From assembly GCA_900542185.1 (NCBI GenBank), contig UQMZ01000012.1, positions 1-64,000 on the forward strand: a stretch of DNA of 64,000 bases, in the 5' to 3' direction. Positions 7,832 through 16,767 of the stretch are shown here, piece by piece. The notes beneath the pieces were generated by a model that saw nothing but the letters and a program-made list of their open reading frames with translations, was not told where the DNA came from and ran no database searches. Made by a program: the position numbers and the translations under genes. Source of the stretch: an uncultured Bacteroidales bacterium. Its GTDB lineage: Bacteria; Bacteroidota; Bacteroidia; Bacteroidales; Muribaculaceae. Numbering within the stretch: position 1 is the first letter of the stretch; the number at the start of each line of letters is the position of its first letter.

Positions 7832-10063
7832 TTACATCGAGATTCCGCCCTGGGCTTTGGCTGAGGAGGTGTCGTCGGGGTTGATGTTCAGGCCGGACTC
7901 CTTGACCTTCTCCTTGAGGTGACCGAAGTTCCAGCTCAGGGTCAGGGCGACGCTCGGACTCCAGTTGGACCAGGATGCCGAACTTCGGGTGTCAGGTGTG
8001 TTGGTGTGCCATGTGCCGCCCTGGTATGCGCGCAGGAAATTCCAGGCGCTCAGTCCTACAGTCAGGGCGTTGTCCTTCAGGAAGCTCTTGTTGACGCCGA
8101 GTCCGTAATAGTAGTATCCGGTGCTGTATCCCTGCGAGGTTATCTGATGTATGGTCTGGCCGCCGCCCACATTGAACCTGAATCCCTTCGGTGCACTGTA
8201 GTTCCAGTTGATGCCGTAGTTGCCGCCCCAGCCGTGCGAACGCTGATTGATCTTGCGGGCGTTGATGTCGGTGTATCTGATGTCGCCGTTGACCGAAAGC
8301 GACATGGAGTTGGTGATGTTCCAGTTCAGAAAACCGCTGAGGCTTGTTATTCGGCGCCGGCCGTAGTTGCCGTACGTCTCTATCGCAGTGATGCCCTCGT
8401 ATCGCGTATAGTTTATGATGGAATTGTCGGTCTGTTCGTAGCTGAGCTTGACGTTGCCGCCTAACAGGCGTCCGAAGTTGGTGTATGTGAGGGACACCAC
8501 ATTGTTGTGCTCGCTGGTCAGGTCCGGATTACCGGTCTGGGTCATCTGGTCCGAGAGCTTGGTGACATGCGGATTTACCTGCGACAGCGAGGGACGCGAT
8601 ATGCGCATCTGGTAAGCCAGACGCAGATTGGTGGCCGGTCCGAAGATATAGGTGACGGCAGCATTGGGCACCCAGTCGTTGAGATGCGAGGTAAAGCCTG
8701 TCTTTGCAGCGTCATGATATTCCAGATTCATTACGGTATGTTCGTACCGGATACCGGCCGTAAGTCCCACCTTGCCGCCGAACGAGCCGTTATAGGCCGC
8801 ATAGCCGGCGTATATGTCCATGTTCTGGCGTATGTCGTCGCTATTGTCCGAGGCAGGCTGCATAGTCTCCATGCTGTCGCCGACGTTAAACTGTGAAATG
8901 GCTGAGTTGCGGCGGAATATTCCCTTGAATCCCGCGTCGAGCGTATGGGTGCCGTTGCCGAAAGGATTGGAGTAATCGGCCTGTACGGTATGCTGCCGTG
9001 TATATTCGTGATTGATGTTTTCCCGCCAGGGGGTGAGAATGGTATAGTTGTCGCCGTTGAAATCGTGGTTAGTGAAGTCCAGAAAGTTCTTGCCGAAATC
9101 GAACATATACGCGAAGATGATGCGGTGCGAGGACATGTCGTTGAATCCGATGCGGTAGGATGCGTTGGCCGATGCACCCTGGTTCAGCACACTGCCGCGA
9201 GTCATATCGGTATCATAGCTCCACCGTTTGGCTCCCGAGGCATCGTACATGGTGCTGGTGCCGGAGAACTGCTTGATGCGTGCGTTGACGTTGTTGAAGC
9301 TTCCGCCCATCGTGAAAAGGTGACGGGCCGACGGTTCCCAGCTCATGTTGAGTCCCGCCTGTTCGTAACCGAAGCCGAATTTCTGTTTCATTTTGCTTTT
9401 CAGAAGTCGGTCGGTTTCGGAGTTCAGATATGTGATGGAAGTTTCGTTGATGTTCTTGTTCGGCATGATACCATCCATCGCGCCGGTGGCGTTGATGCTT
9501 ATCATCACCTTGTCGGCCTTGATGGTGCCGTAAGCGCTGAGATAGGCCTGCTTCGTGCCGTACCCGGCTGCCAAGGTGCCTGAGTATCCGTCACGGCGCT
9601 GCTGGGTCTCCGTAATCAGGTTCAGGATTCCTCCGAAACCCTCGGCATCATATTTGGCGCCCGGTTCGGTAAGCACCTCTATTTTCTGTACAGACTCGGC
9701 CGGCATGGCCTTGAAAATCTTCTGGTAGTTGGCCTCCATCATCACGTCTTCCTTGCCGTTGACATAGATCTTGAAGCCGGAATTGCCGTTGATCTGTATG
9801 TTGTCCTGGGCATCGACAGTGACCATAGGCACCTTCTTCAAGGCATCGAGCAGAGTCTGGCCTTTGGTCGACTCGTCTTCGCTTACATCGTAGGTCAGTT
9901 TGGCGCCGTCGGACTTTATCACCTCTTTCTGTGCCGTTACCACGAAATCGTCGAGGTTGATGGAAACTTCCGGTTCCGGAACTGTGTCCGCAGGCTCCTG
10001 TGCCAGGGTAGTGAGGGTGCCTGCCGACATCAGCAATGCCGGTAACAAATATATGCTTTTCAT
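7832..10063 (-). CDS. Outer-membrane beta-barrel protein with TonB-receptor-like plug
   Basis: Predicted outer-membrane protein of 743 residues with a signal peptide of about 21 residues. A plug-like domain follows (VSINLDDFVVTAQKE, then TLLDALKKVPMVTVDAQDN, with the ITETQ segment closing the plug near residue 155), then a long barrel rich in alternating aromatic strands. It belongs to the 'outer membrane beta-barrel family' of Bacteroidota, which lacks the CarboxypepD repeat and a SusD partner. It is the last gene of an operon with a GntR repressor, an ABC transporter and a GIN-domain lipoprotein, 10 bases after the GntR gene. The substrate is unknown; in this context export or envelope-stress response is as plausible as import. 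Confidence 0.82.
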   Translation of the reverse strand: MKSIYLLPALLMSAGTLTTLAQEPADTVPEPEVSINLDDFVVTAQKEVIKSDGAKLTYDVSEDESTKGQTLLDALKKVPMVTVDAQDNIQINGNSGFKIYVNGKEDVMMEANYQKIFKAMPAESVQKIEVLTEPGAKYDAEGFGGILNLITETQQRRDGYSGTLAAGYGTKQAYLSAYGTIKADKVMISINATGAMDGIMPNKNINETSITYLNSETDRLLKSKMKQKFGFGYEQAGLNMSWEPSARHLFTMGGSFNNVNARIKQFSGTSTMYDASGAKRWSYDTDMTRGSVLNQGASANASYRIGFNDMSSHRIIFAYMFDFGKNFLDFTNHDFNGDNYTILTPWRENINHEYTRQHTVQADYSNPFGNGTHTLDAGFKGIFRRNSAISQFNVGDSMETMQPASDNSDDIRQNMDIYAGYAAYNGSFGGKVGLTAGIRYEHTVMNLEYHDAAKTGFTSHLNDWVPNAAVTYIFGPATNLRLAYQMRISRPSLSQVNPHVTKLSDQMTQTGNPDLTSEHNNVVSLTYTNFGRLLGGNVKLSYEQTDNSIINYTRYEGITAIETYGNYGRRRITSLSGFLNWNITNSMSLSVNGDIRYTDINARKINQRSHGWGGNYGINWNYSAPKGFRFNVGGGQTIHQITSQGYSTGYYYYGLGVNKSFLKDNALTVGLSAWNFLRAYQGGTWHTNTPDTRSSASWSNWSPSVALTLSWNFGHLKEKVKESGLNINPDDTSSAKAQGGISM

Positions 10064-10073
10064 TTCAGTTCAG

Positions 10074-10445
10074 TTATTTAGTGGAGTTTGCGAGGAAATC
10101 GGTATAAGCGTTCATCAACTGTTCGGGCGAGATGCCGAACGATGAGAGTCGGTCGAAGAAGTAGTTTGCCTCGTGGTCGAAGAAATACTCCTTGCGCATC
10201 TGCAGTATCCTGTCGGCGGCATTGGGAGCGACAAAGTATCCGATACCCCTTTTCATATAGATGAGTTCCTGTTGTTGCAGCCAGACGAAGGTGCGCATAA
10301 CGGTGTTGGGATTCACGCCCGCTTCGATGGCGTAGTCGCGCACGGAGGGGAGGCGGCTCTCGTCCGGCAAGTCCCCGCGGACTATGGAATCCATCAGTGA
10401 ATCCGCTATCTGCAGATATATCGGTTTGTTGTCGTTGAAATTCAT
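10074..10445 (-). CDS. GntR-family transcriptional regulator (YtrA type)
   Basis: Short regulator of 123 residues: a winged helix (PIYLQIADSLMDSIVRGDL, RLPSVRDYAIEAGVNPNTVMRTF) with only a small helical tail. This is the YtrA subfamily architecture, which usually controls a neighbouring ABC transporter. Its ATG overlaps the stop of the membrane-protein gene (ATGA), and the barrel gene follows. The operon promoter carries a GTGTATTAGTACAC palindrome over the start site that fits YtrA-type operators, so autorepression of the whole five-gene unit is the natural reading. The ligand is not evident. Confidence 0.9.
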   Translation of the reverse strand: MNFNDNKPIYLQIADSLMDSIVRGDLPDESRLPSVRDYAIEAGVNPNTVMRTFVWLQQQELIYMKRGIGYFVAPNAADRILQMRKEYFFDHEANYFFDRLSSFGISPEQLMNAYTDFLANSTK

Positions 10446-11215
10446 CGGCCTATCACATACTGTTTCTTAAATGTGTAATACGTCAGCCAGCAGAAAAATA
10501 CCGTGCCGGCGAATACAGCGCCTATTATGATCCAGAAGCGTACGGTGTACGACACGAGCCATTCTACCTCGTATCCATGAGTGATCATGTAACTTACCGC
10601 ACCTCCCAACAACATGGCGAATACGAATATCAATGCCACCCAGATGCCGGAAGTCTTCAGGAACGACAGGCGCGGCCATTGTATGGCTCCGTAGAAGTAC
10701 GTGGAAAGGATGAACGACATAATCACAGCGTTCCTGATGAAAGCGGACCATGAGGAGGAGAATAGTTCATCCTGCGGCCAGTAGAACCCGGCGAACTCAT
10801 GGAACATGATCAGTGAACCTATGTTGCGTCCTATCTCGATCATAGGGTAGGCTATGGCTATGAGCAGGAAGCCTCCGACGAACACGTTCAGAAACGCCAC
10901 CCAGTATTTGTCGGTGTTTGAGGCAGGAGTCATCAGAGTGTTGAGACGTCCTCCCTTACTTTTCATTGACGAGAACACCATTGATGCGACCACTATCCAT
11001 GTAATCATGCCGAATCCGATATACATCTCTATGACTCCGTGCGGATCGCCCGATGAGCTGAGAAGCCCGTCTATCAGTCCGATTCCCATCCACGCGCCCC
11101 AGAATATGAGCGTGCGCATCACAATGGCTTTCCTGTTTTCGCAGAACTGTTTGCGCGCCAGAGCCATGAAGCGGCTGAAGCCATCCATTTCCTTATATTG
11201 TACTGTAGTTTCCAT
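10442..11215 (-). CDS. ABC transporter permease-like membrane protein
   Basis: A 257-residue protein with about six hydrophobic segments after an N-terminal soluble stretch (FSRFMALARKQFCENRKAI). It has the layout of the small ABC-2-like permeases found between a YtrA-type GntR regulator and an ABC ATPase. No signature motif identifies it further. It lies 17 bases after the GIN-domain lipoprotein gene and overlaps gntR. The ATPase encoded first in the operon is its likely partner; the transported substrate is unknown. Confidence 0.7.
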   Translation of the reverse strand: METTVQYKEMDGFSRFMALARKQFCENRKAIVMRTLIFWGAWMGIGLIDGLLSSSGDPHGVIEMYIGFGMITWIVVASMVFSSMKSKGGRLNTLMTPASNTDKYWVAFLNVFVGGFLLIAIAYPMIEIGRNIGSLIMFHEFAGFYWPQDELFSSSWSAFIRNAVIMSFILSTYFYGAIQWPRLSFLKTSGIWVALIFVFAMLLGGAVSYMITHGYEVEWLVSYTVRFWIIIGAVFAGTVFFCWLTYYTFKKQYVIGR

Positions 11216-11232
11216 AATTTACTGATCTAAGT

Positions 11233-11907
11233 TTATTTTTCGATTTTAGATGCTCCGCTGCTCTGTGTGTGCATGTCGTTGCACTTCAGCTCAGATATAT
11301 CGGCAAATGAGGCTCCGGCCAGATTTATGAATGCGTGTTCATATTCTCCCTTTACGTCTACCTTGCCGGCACCGTTCACGTTTATAGTCAGCGTCTCGCC
11401 CTTAATCTTGTCCATATCGACCTTCCCCGCACCGTTTATGGTGACCGTGTTGTTTGCAATTTTGCTGTCGTCGATATCGATGTCGCCGGCACCGTTGGAT
11501 TCCATATACAGAACCTGAGTGTCGATGTTCTTGATGTCCACGTCGCCGGCCCCGTTGACCCGAAGCAACGATATGTCCGGTGCACTTACAATTACAGTAA
11601 TCTTGCGGTTGCGCGCACTGAACGATCCATGATGATCATCCTCTATCTTAAGCAGACTGTCGTTGACGCTTGTGATCACGTTTTCGCCTATCTCTTTAGG
11701 CATCGTCACTGTAACCGAATAGGGACCCTGGGTGTACTCCAGGTCACATGCGCCGTTCACCTCAATCTTGTTGAAGTCCTTAAGGTCGAGCCGGCGGGTT
11801 ATTGTCTCTACGTTTTTCTTGACCTTTACAATCCGGCACGAGGAGAGAAAAGGCACTGATGTCACTGCTATGGCTGCTACAGCCAGATATGTGATATGCT
11901 TGTTCAT
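11233..11907 (-). CDS. GIN-domain (DUF2807) lipoprotein
   Basis: Putative lipoprotein of 224 residues: the signal peptide ends in the lipobox LSSC near residue 24. The rest is a right-handed beta-helix-like GIN domain with repeated NGAGxxD turns (NGAGDVDIK, NGAGDIDID, NGAGKVDMD, NGAGKVDVK), a hallmark of DUF2807. The family is abundant in Bacteroidota and probably surface or periplasmic; its role is not established. The start ATG overlaps the ABC ATPase stop by four bases, placing it firmly in the GntR/ABC operon. Confidence 0.88.
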   Translation of the reverse strand: MNKHITYLAVAAIAVTSVPFLSSCRIVKVKKNVETITRRLDLKDFNKIEVNGACDLEYTQGPYSVTVTMPKEIGENVITSVNDSLLKIEDDHHGSFSARNRKITVIVSAPDISLLRVNGAGDVDIKNIDTQVLYMESNGAGDIDIDDSKIANNTVTINGAGKVDMDKIKGETLTINVNGAGKVDVKGEYEHAFINLAGASFADISELKCNDMHTQSSGASKIEK

Positions 11908-12749
11908 GATCTTTCTACGAATAATTGGTTGATAAGTTCGGGATTACTGTTTGTCAGCTCGAACAGAGTCTCGAGGTTGACTTCAGTCTCGCGGTCGGGG
12001 TCGTCGAGGAATTCCACTACGTTGAAGCCACCCGGCATCGGAATGGAGAACAGGGCGCGTTTGGCCTGCTCGGGATCCTGTGTGTATCCGAAACGCAGTT
12101 TGGTCTGTATGTCGATCATGGGCCGGTTCAGCAGGATGCGGTTGTTGTCGGCTATCACGACATGGTCCAGGATGTTCTCCACATCATATACCTGGTGGGT
12201 GGATATGATGATGGTCTTGTCGTCGGTCATAGCCGCGGTGATTGCCGCGCGGAACATGCGCTTGGCCGTGATGTCAAGCCCGTTGGTAGGCTCGTCCAGA
12301 AGCAGTATGGAAGTGTTGCACGCCAGTGCGAAGCTCAGGAATGCCTTCTTTTTCTGACCCAGGGAGAGAGCACCGAGATTGATATTGCCCGGTAAGGCGA
12401 ATATCTCCAGAATGCTGTGCATCAGGTCGAGGTTGAACTTGGGATAGAACACGCTGTTGATGCGTACATATTCATCGAGGGTGATGGGAGGGAGGTCAAA
12501 CTCTTCGGGGACGATAAATATGTCGTTGAGGAAATTCACCTGACGGTCGGAAGGGATGTAGCCGTTGCACAGCACCTGTCCGGAACGGGGACGGAGCAGA
12601 CCGGCCGTGAGGTAAAGCATGGTGCTCTTGCCCACGCCGTTGCGGCCGAGAAGTCCGCAGACAGTACCCGGCTCTATCTGAAGCGACAGATTGGACAGCA
12701 CCGGAACATTGCGGCGGTATGAAAAACATACATCTTTAAAAGCTATCAT
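11904..12749 (-). CDS. ABC transporter ATP-binding protein
   Basis: Cytoplasmic ATPase of 281 residues that would energise the permease encoded two genes downstream. Walker A is GLLGRNGVGKST, the signature is LSLGQKKKAFL, and Walker B is ILLLDEPTNGLD followed by the switch histidine in IISTHQV. It is similar to the YtrB/CcmA-like ATPases that accompany GntR regulators. It is the first gene of a five-gene operon with a leader of only about 20 bases. Confidence 0.92.
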   Translation of the reverse strand: MIAFKDVCFSYRRNVPVLSNLSLQIEPGTVCGLLGRNGVGKSTMLYLTAGLLRPRSGQVLCNGYIPSDRQVNFLNDIFIVPEEFDLPPITLDEYVRINSVFYPKFNLDLMHSILEIFALPGNINLGALSLGQKKKAFLSFALACNTSILLLDEPTNGLDITAKRMFRAAITAAMTDDKTIIISTHQVYDVENILDHVVIADNNRILLNRPMIDIQTKLRFGYTQDPEQAKRALFSIPMPGGFNVVEFLDDPDRETEVNLETLFELTNSNPELINQLFVERS

Positions 12750-12750
12750 A

Positions 12751-12805
12751 GTGTATTAGTGTATTAGTACACCGCAAAATTAGTACAATATTTTGGAACT
12801 GCAAA
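12751..12805 (-). promoter_or_regulatory. Promoter and GntR operator of the ABC/GIN/GntR operon
   Basis: The promoter is TTTG (12802-12805), a 19-base spacer and TAATTTTG (12775-12782) on the minus strand. Directly downstream, over the expected start site near 12769, lies the inverted repeat GTGTA-TTAG-TACAC (12759-12772), preceded by a second GTGTATTAGT copy (12751-12760). This position suits a repressor that blocks RNA polymerase. GTGTA/TACAC half-sites are typical of YtrA-type GntR proteins, and such a protein is encoded in the operon. Confidence 0.75.
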
Positions 12806-12833
12806 ATTTTCTGCAAAAATTTTTCAAAAAAAG

Positions 12834-12870
12834 GTACAAAAAAATCACCTCCGTGTCCGAAGGTGATTTT
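12834..12870 (-). terminator. groEL terminator
   Basis: AAAATCACCT (12841-12850) pairs with AGGTGATTTT (12861-12870), and on the minus strand the stem runs into a stretch of T. It lies about 60 bases past the groEL stop. Confidence 0.85.
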
Positions 12871-12931
12871 AATATGCTATGACTAAGTTGTTTAGACTTC
12901 AATCAGAAAATCATGTCAGCTGATTGTCTTT

Positions 12932-14569
12932 TTACATCATGCCGCCCATACCACCCATACCGGGAGCGGGAGCGGGCATGGCGGGTGTGTCCTCCTTCTT
13001 GTCGGCTATGACACACTCTGTGGTGAGGAACATGCCGGCGATGCTGGCGGCGTTCTCCAGAGCCACGCGTGTAACCTTGGCGGGATCGATCACGCCGGTC
13101 TCGAAGAAGTTCTCGAACGTGTCGGTGCGGGCGTTATAGCCATAGTCACCCTGTCCTTCGCGAACCTTCTGCAGGATTACGGCACCCTCGACTCCGGCAT
13201 TGGCCACAATCTGGCGCATCGGTTCCTCGATGGCGCGACGGATGATGGCGATACCCGTGTTCTCATCGTCGTTGTCACCCTTCAGCTCGTCCAGAGCAGG
13301 GAGGCAGCGGATGTAAGCCACGCCTCCGCCGGGAACGATACCCTCGGCGATGGCTGCGCGGGTTGCGCTCAGGGCGTCGTCCACGCGGTCCTTCTTTTCC
13401 TTCATCTCCACCTCGGAGGGAGCGCCGATATAGAGCACTGCCACACCGCCGGCCAGCTTTGCCAGACGCTCCTGCAGCTTCTCCTTGTCGTAGTTGGATG
13501 TGGTGGTCTCGATCTGAGCCTTGATCTGGTTGACGCGTGCCGCGATGGCCTCGCTGTTGCCGCCACCGTTCACTATGGTGGTGTTGTCCTTGTTTACAGT
13601 CACCTTCTCGGCTGTGCCAAGATCCTGTACGGTGGCCTGCGACAGCTGCATACCCTTGACCTCGCTGATGACTGTGCCGTTGGTAAGGATGGCGATATCC
13701 TCAAGCATCTCCTTGCGGCGGTCGCCGAAGCCGGGAGCCTTGACGGCGCAAATCTTCAGAGAGCCACGCAGACGGTTCACAACCAATGTGGCCAGAGCCT
13801 CGTTGTCGACATCCTCGGCGATGATAAGCAGAGGACGGCCGGACTGAGCGACAGCCTCCAGCACGGGAAGCATATCCTTCAGGTTGGAAATCTTCTTATC
13901 GTAGAGAAGGATGTAAGGATTCTCCATCTCGCATTCCATCTTGTCGGAGTTGGTCACGAAGTAGGGGCTGATGTAACCGCGGTCAAACTGCATACCCTCG
14001 ACCACGTCTACCGAAGTCTCGGTACCCTTGGCCTCCTCGACGGTGATGACGCCTTCCTTCTTTACCTTCTTCATGGCCTCGGCGATGAGACGGCCTATCT
14101 CCTCGTCGTTGTTGGCCGATACGCGGGCCACGTCCTGAATCTTCTTGATGTCGTCGTCAACCTCCACGCTCTGGTCCTTGATGCCCTCCACAACCTTGGA
14201 CACGGCCTTGTCGATGCCGCGCTTCAGGTCCATGGGGTTGGCGCCGGCGGCAACGTTCTTGAGACCTACGTTAACAATGGCCTGGGCCAATACGGTAGCG
14301 GTGGTTGTACCGTCACCTGCCTGGTCGCCGGTCTTGGAAGCAACTTCCTTCACGAGCTGGGCGCCCATGTTCTGGAACGGATCCTCCAGCTCTATCTCGC
14401 GTGCCACGGTCACACCGTCCTTGGTGATGTGGGGCGCGCCGAATTTCTTTTCGATAATAACGTTGCGGCCTTTGGGACCGAGTGTAACCTTCACGGCGTC
14501 GGCCAGAGCGTCAACGCCATTTTTAAGCTCCTCGCGAGCTTTGATGTTGAATTTTATTTCTTTTGCCAT
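12932..14569 (-). CDS. groEL: Chaperonin GroEL (Cpn60)
   Basis: ATP-dependent tetradecameric folding chaperone. The 545-residue length is standard. Visible hallmarks are the nucleotide motif TLGPKGRNV, the DGTTTATVLAQ segment containing the catalytic aspartate region, the substrate-binding apical domain around residues 190-370, and the closing GGMGGMM tail. It follows groES by 62 bases. That spacer is filled with a short AATCGGGATTA-type repeat. No CIRCE element is visible upstream of groES. Confidence 0.98.
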   Translation of the reverse strand: MAKEIKFNIKAREELKNGVDALADAVKVTLGPKGRNVIIEKKFGAPHITKDGVTVAREIELEDPFQNMGAQLVKEVASKTGDQAGDGTTTATVLAQAIVNVGLKNVAAGANPMDLKRGIDKAVSKVVEGIKDQSVEVDDDIKKIQDVARVSANNDEEIGRLIAEAMKKVKKEGVITVEEAKGTETSVDVVEGMQFDRGYISPYFVTNSDKMECEMENPYILLYDKKISNLKDMLPVLEAVAQSGRPLLIIAEDVDNEALATLVVNRLRGSLKICAVKAPGFGDRRKEMLEDIAILTNGTVISEVKGMQLSQATVQDLGTAEKVTVNKDNTTIVNGGGNSEAIAARVNQIKAQIETTTSNYDKEKLQERLAKLAGGVAVLYIGAPSEVEMKEKKDRVDDALSATRAAIAEGIVPGGGVAYIRCLPALDELKGDNDDENTGIAIIRRAIEEPMRQIVANAGVEGAVILQKVREGQGDYGYNARTDTFENFFETGVIDPAKVTRVALENAASIAGMFLTTECVIADKKEDTPAMPAPAPGMGGMGGMM

Positions 14570-14584
14570 GATTGTATTAAATTT

Positions 14585-14626
14585 AACCGGGATTAACCGA
14601 GAATAATCGGGATTAATCGGGATTCG
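14585..14626. repeat. Short tandem repeat in the groES-groEL spacer
   Basis: About four imperfect copies of an 11-base unit of the form (T)AATCGGGATTA. The related unit reappears in the mscS-rlmD spacer on the opposite reading. See findings. Confidence 0.6.
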
Positions 14627-14631
14627 TTTTT

Positions 14632-14904
14632 TTAGTCGATTACTGCGAGCACATCGCTCTGACGCATGATGAGATATTTCGTGCCCTCAAGCTCGATTTC
14701 TGTACCGGCATATTTGCCGTACAGCACTTCGTCACCTGCCTTGAGAATCATGGGATCGTCCTTTGTGCCCTGTCCTACGGCCAGAACTTTGCCGCGAAGC
14801 GGTTTCTCTTTTGCTGTGTCGGGAATGATGATGCCGCTGAGGGTCTTTTCTTCTGCTGCCGTCGGCTCGATCAGAACACGATCGGCAAGAGGTTTGATAT
14901 TCAT
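14632..14904 (-). CDS. groES: Co-chaperonin GroES (Cpn10)
   Basis: Heptameric lid of the GroEL cage. Starting at MNIKPLADRVLIEP gives 90 residues, the normal length. An in-frame ATG eight codons upstream would add a non-conserved MKLLNIYN. Typical features are the mobile loop around residue 20-32 (EEKTLSGIIIPDTAKEK), GKVLAVGQG and the closing YLIMRQSDVLAVI. It is the first gene of the groES-groEL operon. Confidence 0.97.
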   Translation of the reverse strand: MNIKPLADRVLIEPTAAEEKTLSGIIIPDTAKEKPLRGKVLAVGQGTKDDPMILKAGDEVLYGKYAGTEIELEGTKYLIMRQSDVLAVID

Positions 14905-14979
14905 ATTATATATATTTAATAATTTCATTATGTTTCCGTCGTCGGGGACGGAATCTTTCGGTTGCTACTGTATGTACAA

Positions 14980-15017
14980 AATGCGTGCCAAATGGTTCAA
15001 ATCCATAGGCACGCATT
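14980..15017. promoter_or_regulatory. Perfect 10-bp inverted repeat upstream of groES
   Basis: AATGCGTGCC (14980-14989) and GGCACGCATT (15008-15017) form a perfect stem around an 18-base loop. It could end the amylase transcript (TTTTG follows on the minus strand) or be a regulator site for groESL. It does not match CIRCE. Confidence 0.55.
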
Positions 15018-15033
15018 AAGACTCTTTAATATA

Positions 15034-15090
15034 GGCATATCCGCGAATAAAGGCATAGCAGCGAATACAGGCATATCCGCGGGATATGCC
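15034..15090. repeat. Three 18-bp tandem repeats ending in a perfect palindrome
   Basis: Units at 15034-15051, 15052-15069 and 15070-15087 share GGCATA-n-CGCGAATA-type sequence. The last unit forms GGCATATCC-GCG-GGATATGCC (15070-15090), a 9-bp stem with a 3-base loop. It lies 30 bases past the amylase stop, so it may stabilise or end that transcript. Confidence 0.6.
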
Positions 15091-15119
15091 CACAGTTGTC
15101 GTGTGATGGGGCTATATGC

Positions 15120-16547
15120 TTATTTTGTCAGGATGTAGGAGCGGTCGGGGGAGAGGGCGCCCGTGAGACGGCCTTTCTTAACCTTGAACTCCTGGCCATA
15201 TACCTTGTCGCGGTATGTGCCGTCGGGAAGTCCGGTTGGGAGATTGACAAAATTGGCAAAACTGCCGACATTCACCACCGCAGCGCCTTTCTTGCCACGG
15301 TTCACAAGCCATATCTGGCCGTCGTCGGAGAACTGCAGGTCTTCCTTCTGTCCATGCATGGCATGACGGAACTTGTTGACCGCCGCAACTTCCGGGTGCT
15401 TGAACTCATCGTTGCCACGTGCGCCCAACACATTATTACCGAAATAATTGTCGCGTGTCGAGCCTGCGGGACGCGAGAAGAACAGGGGTGTGCCGTTCTG
15501 ACGGGCGGTCAGGAACACCCATGCCGTGCGTATCTGGTTGTCGGTGAGGTGTGCCGATTCATTGGCGTTGCAATATGTGTCGTGGCTCTCCACCCAGGTG
15601 GTCAGATATTCAGGCGCTGCCTCATGGTGCCAGTTCTTCAGGTCTACGCCGTTTGCCGAACGTTTGTCCAGAGCCTCACGCAAAACATGACCGTATGACG
15701 AAGCCGTCTGACCCATATAATCGGCATATTCGGTCTCGGGAACACCCTTGTCCTGCAAGACTTCGCCATAGATGAACAGCGAGTCCTCGGGCAATGTCAT
15801 ACGCACGCCCTTCACAGCCTTGCGGCCCAGAGCCACATCCCAGAAATCGTTTTCCTTCACGCCCTTGTCCTTCGGATCGGAGTGAACGCCTATGTGCTTG
15901 GCCGTGTCATAGCGGAAGCCACGTACGCCCATGCGCAGCAGCTCGTTGACGAACTGCATGTAATATTTCTGGAAATCGGGATTTTCGGTATTGACGTCAG
16001 GCAGACCGCCCACGCCCATAAGTGTACATTCCGTGCGGTCCTGATAGTTGGAGATGGGACGCAGACCGTTGCTGTGGAACATTTTGTCACGGCCGCCCAC
16101 AGCCTTGTAGAATTCAGGCGACACAGCGTCGATGTCAAAGGCCGTGTGGTTCGGCAATACGTCCACAATGACGCGGACATTATACTTGGCCGCGGAGTCG
16201 AGCATGGCCTGCATCTGCTCCTTGCTCCCCAGGATCTTGTTGCCGACCTTCCAGTCTGTGGGCTGGTAATAGTAATACCAGTTGCCTTTCTTTACCTTCG
16301 GGTCGAAGATCTCGACGCACGAACCTTCGGGTGCGTAATGAGGCTGAACGGGCGAGGTCTGGATCATGGTGTAACCTGCATCAGCAATCTCGTGCATACT
16401 GCGGGCTATCTCGGGAAAATTCCACGACCACACGTGTAGAATGACATCCTCGTTGGTTGCATCGGGATTGACCGTGATGCGGTCTTTGGACATGGCCGGC
16501 ACTGCAGCCGTCGCCGCCATGGCGATGAATAATGAAAGTTTCTTCAT
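15120..16547 (-). CDS. Secreted alpha-amylase family (GH13) glycoside hydrolase
   Basis: Starch- or glycogen-type alpha-glucan hydrolase of 475 residues with a signal peptide of about 20 residues. The GH13 triad is visible: nucleophile Asp in GFRYDTAKH (near residue 211), acid/base Glu in FIYGEVLQ (near 255) and the transition-state Asp in WVESHDTYCN (near 310). DVLPNHTAF is conserved region I. No C-terminal carbohydrate-binding module is seen. The gene is monocistronic with its own promoter; no SusC/SusD pair is adjacent, so it is probably a periplasmic accessory amylase. Confidence 0.92.
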   Translation of the reverse strand: MKKLSLFIAMAATAAVPAMSKDRITVNPDATNEDVILHVWSWNFPEIARSMHEIADAGYTMIQTSPVQPHYAPEGSCVEIFDPKVKKGNWYYYYQPTDWKVGNKILGSKEQMQAMLDSAAKYNVRVIVDVLPNHTAFDIDAVSPEFYKAVGGRDKMFHSNGLRPISNYQDRTECTLMGVGGLPDVNTENPDFQKYYMQFVNELLRMGVRGFRYDTAKHIGVHSDPKDKGVKENDFWDVALGRKAVKGVRMTLPEDSLFIYGEVLQDKGVPETEYADYMGQTASSYGHVLREALDKRSANGVDLKNWHHEAAPEYLTTWVESHDTYCNANESAHLTDNQIRTAWVFLTARQNGTPLFFSRPAGSTRDNYFGNNVLGARGNDEFKHPEVAAVNKFRHAMHGQKEDLQFSDDGQIWLVNRGKKGAAVVNVGSFANFVNLPTGLPDGTYRDKVYGQEFKVKKGRLTGALSPDRSYILTK

Positions 16548-16608
16548 ATTTAGGTTGTTGTTTGAAGCCGTTGTAATGCTTCCGGTTTTTCAATGGGTTA
16601 TAACATCA

Positions 16609-16640
16609 CAAATGTAGTCACTTTTTTTGAAATATACAAA
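16609..16640 (-). promoter_or_regulatory. Promoter of the amylase gene
   Basis: TTTG (16637-16640), a 20-base spacer and TACATTTG (16609-16616) on the minus strand, about 65 bases before the start codon. Confidence 0.7.
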
Positions 16641-16709
16641 TATAAGCATTTAATGATGTGTAAATTGGTTCCAATTGTGTTGAACTTTAGGCCCAATGAG
16701 TGCCATAGG

Positions 16710-16741
16710 TTTGGTTATATAATCAATAACGAGTAAATTTG
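16710..16741 (+). promoter_or_regulatory. Promoter of the ThiF-like/NfnAB operon
   Basis: TTTG (16710-16713), a 20-base spacer and TAAATTTG (16734-16741). Transcription would start near 16748, only about 20 bases before the ATG at 16768. Confidence 0.7.
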
Positions 16742-16767
16742 CAGTGGTTTAAACATCCATATTGCCT

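Noticed and set aside
14980..15017. CIRCE element for groESL
   Set aside because: The inverted repeat AATGCGTGCC does not match TTAGCACTC-N9-GAGTGCTAA.
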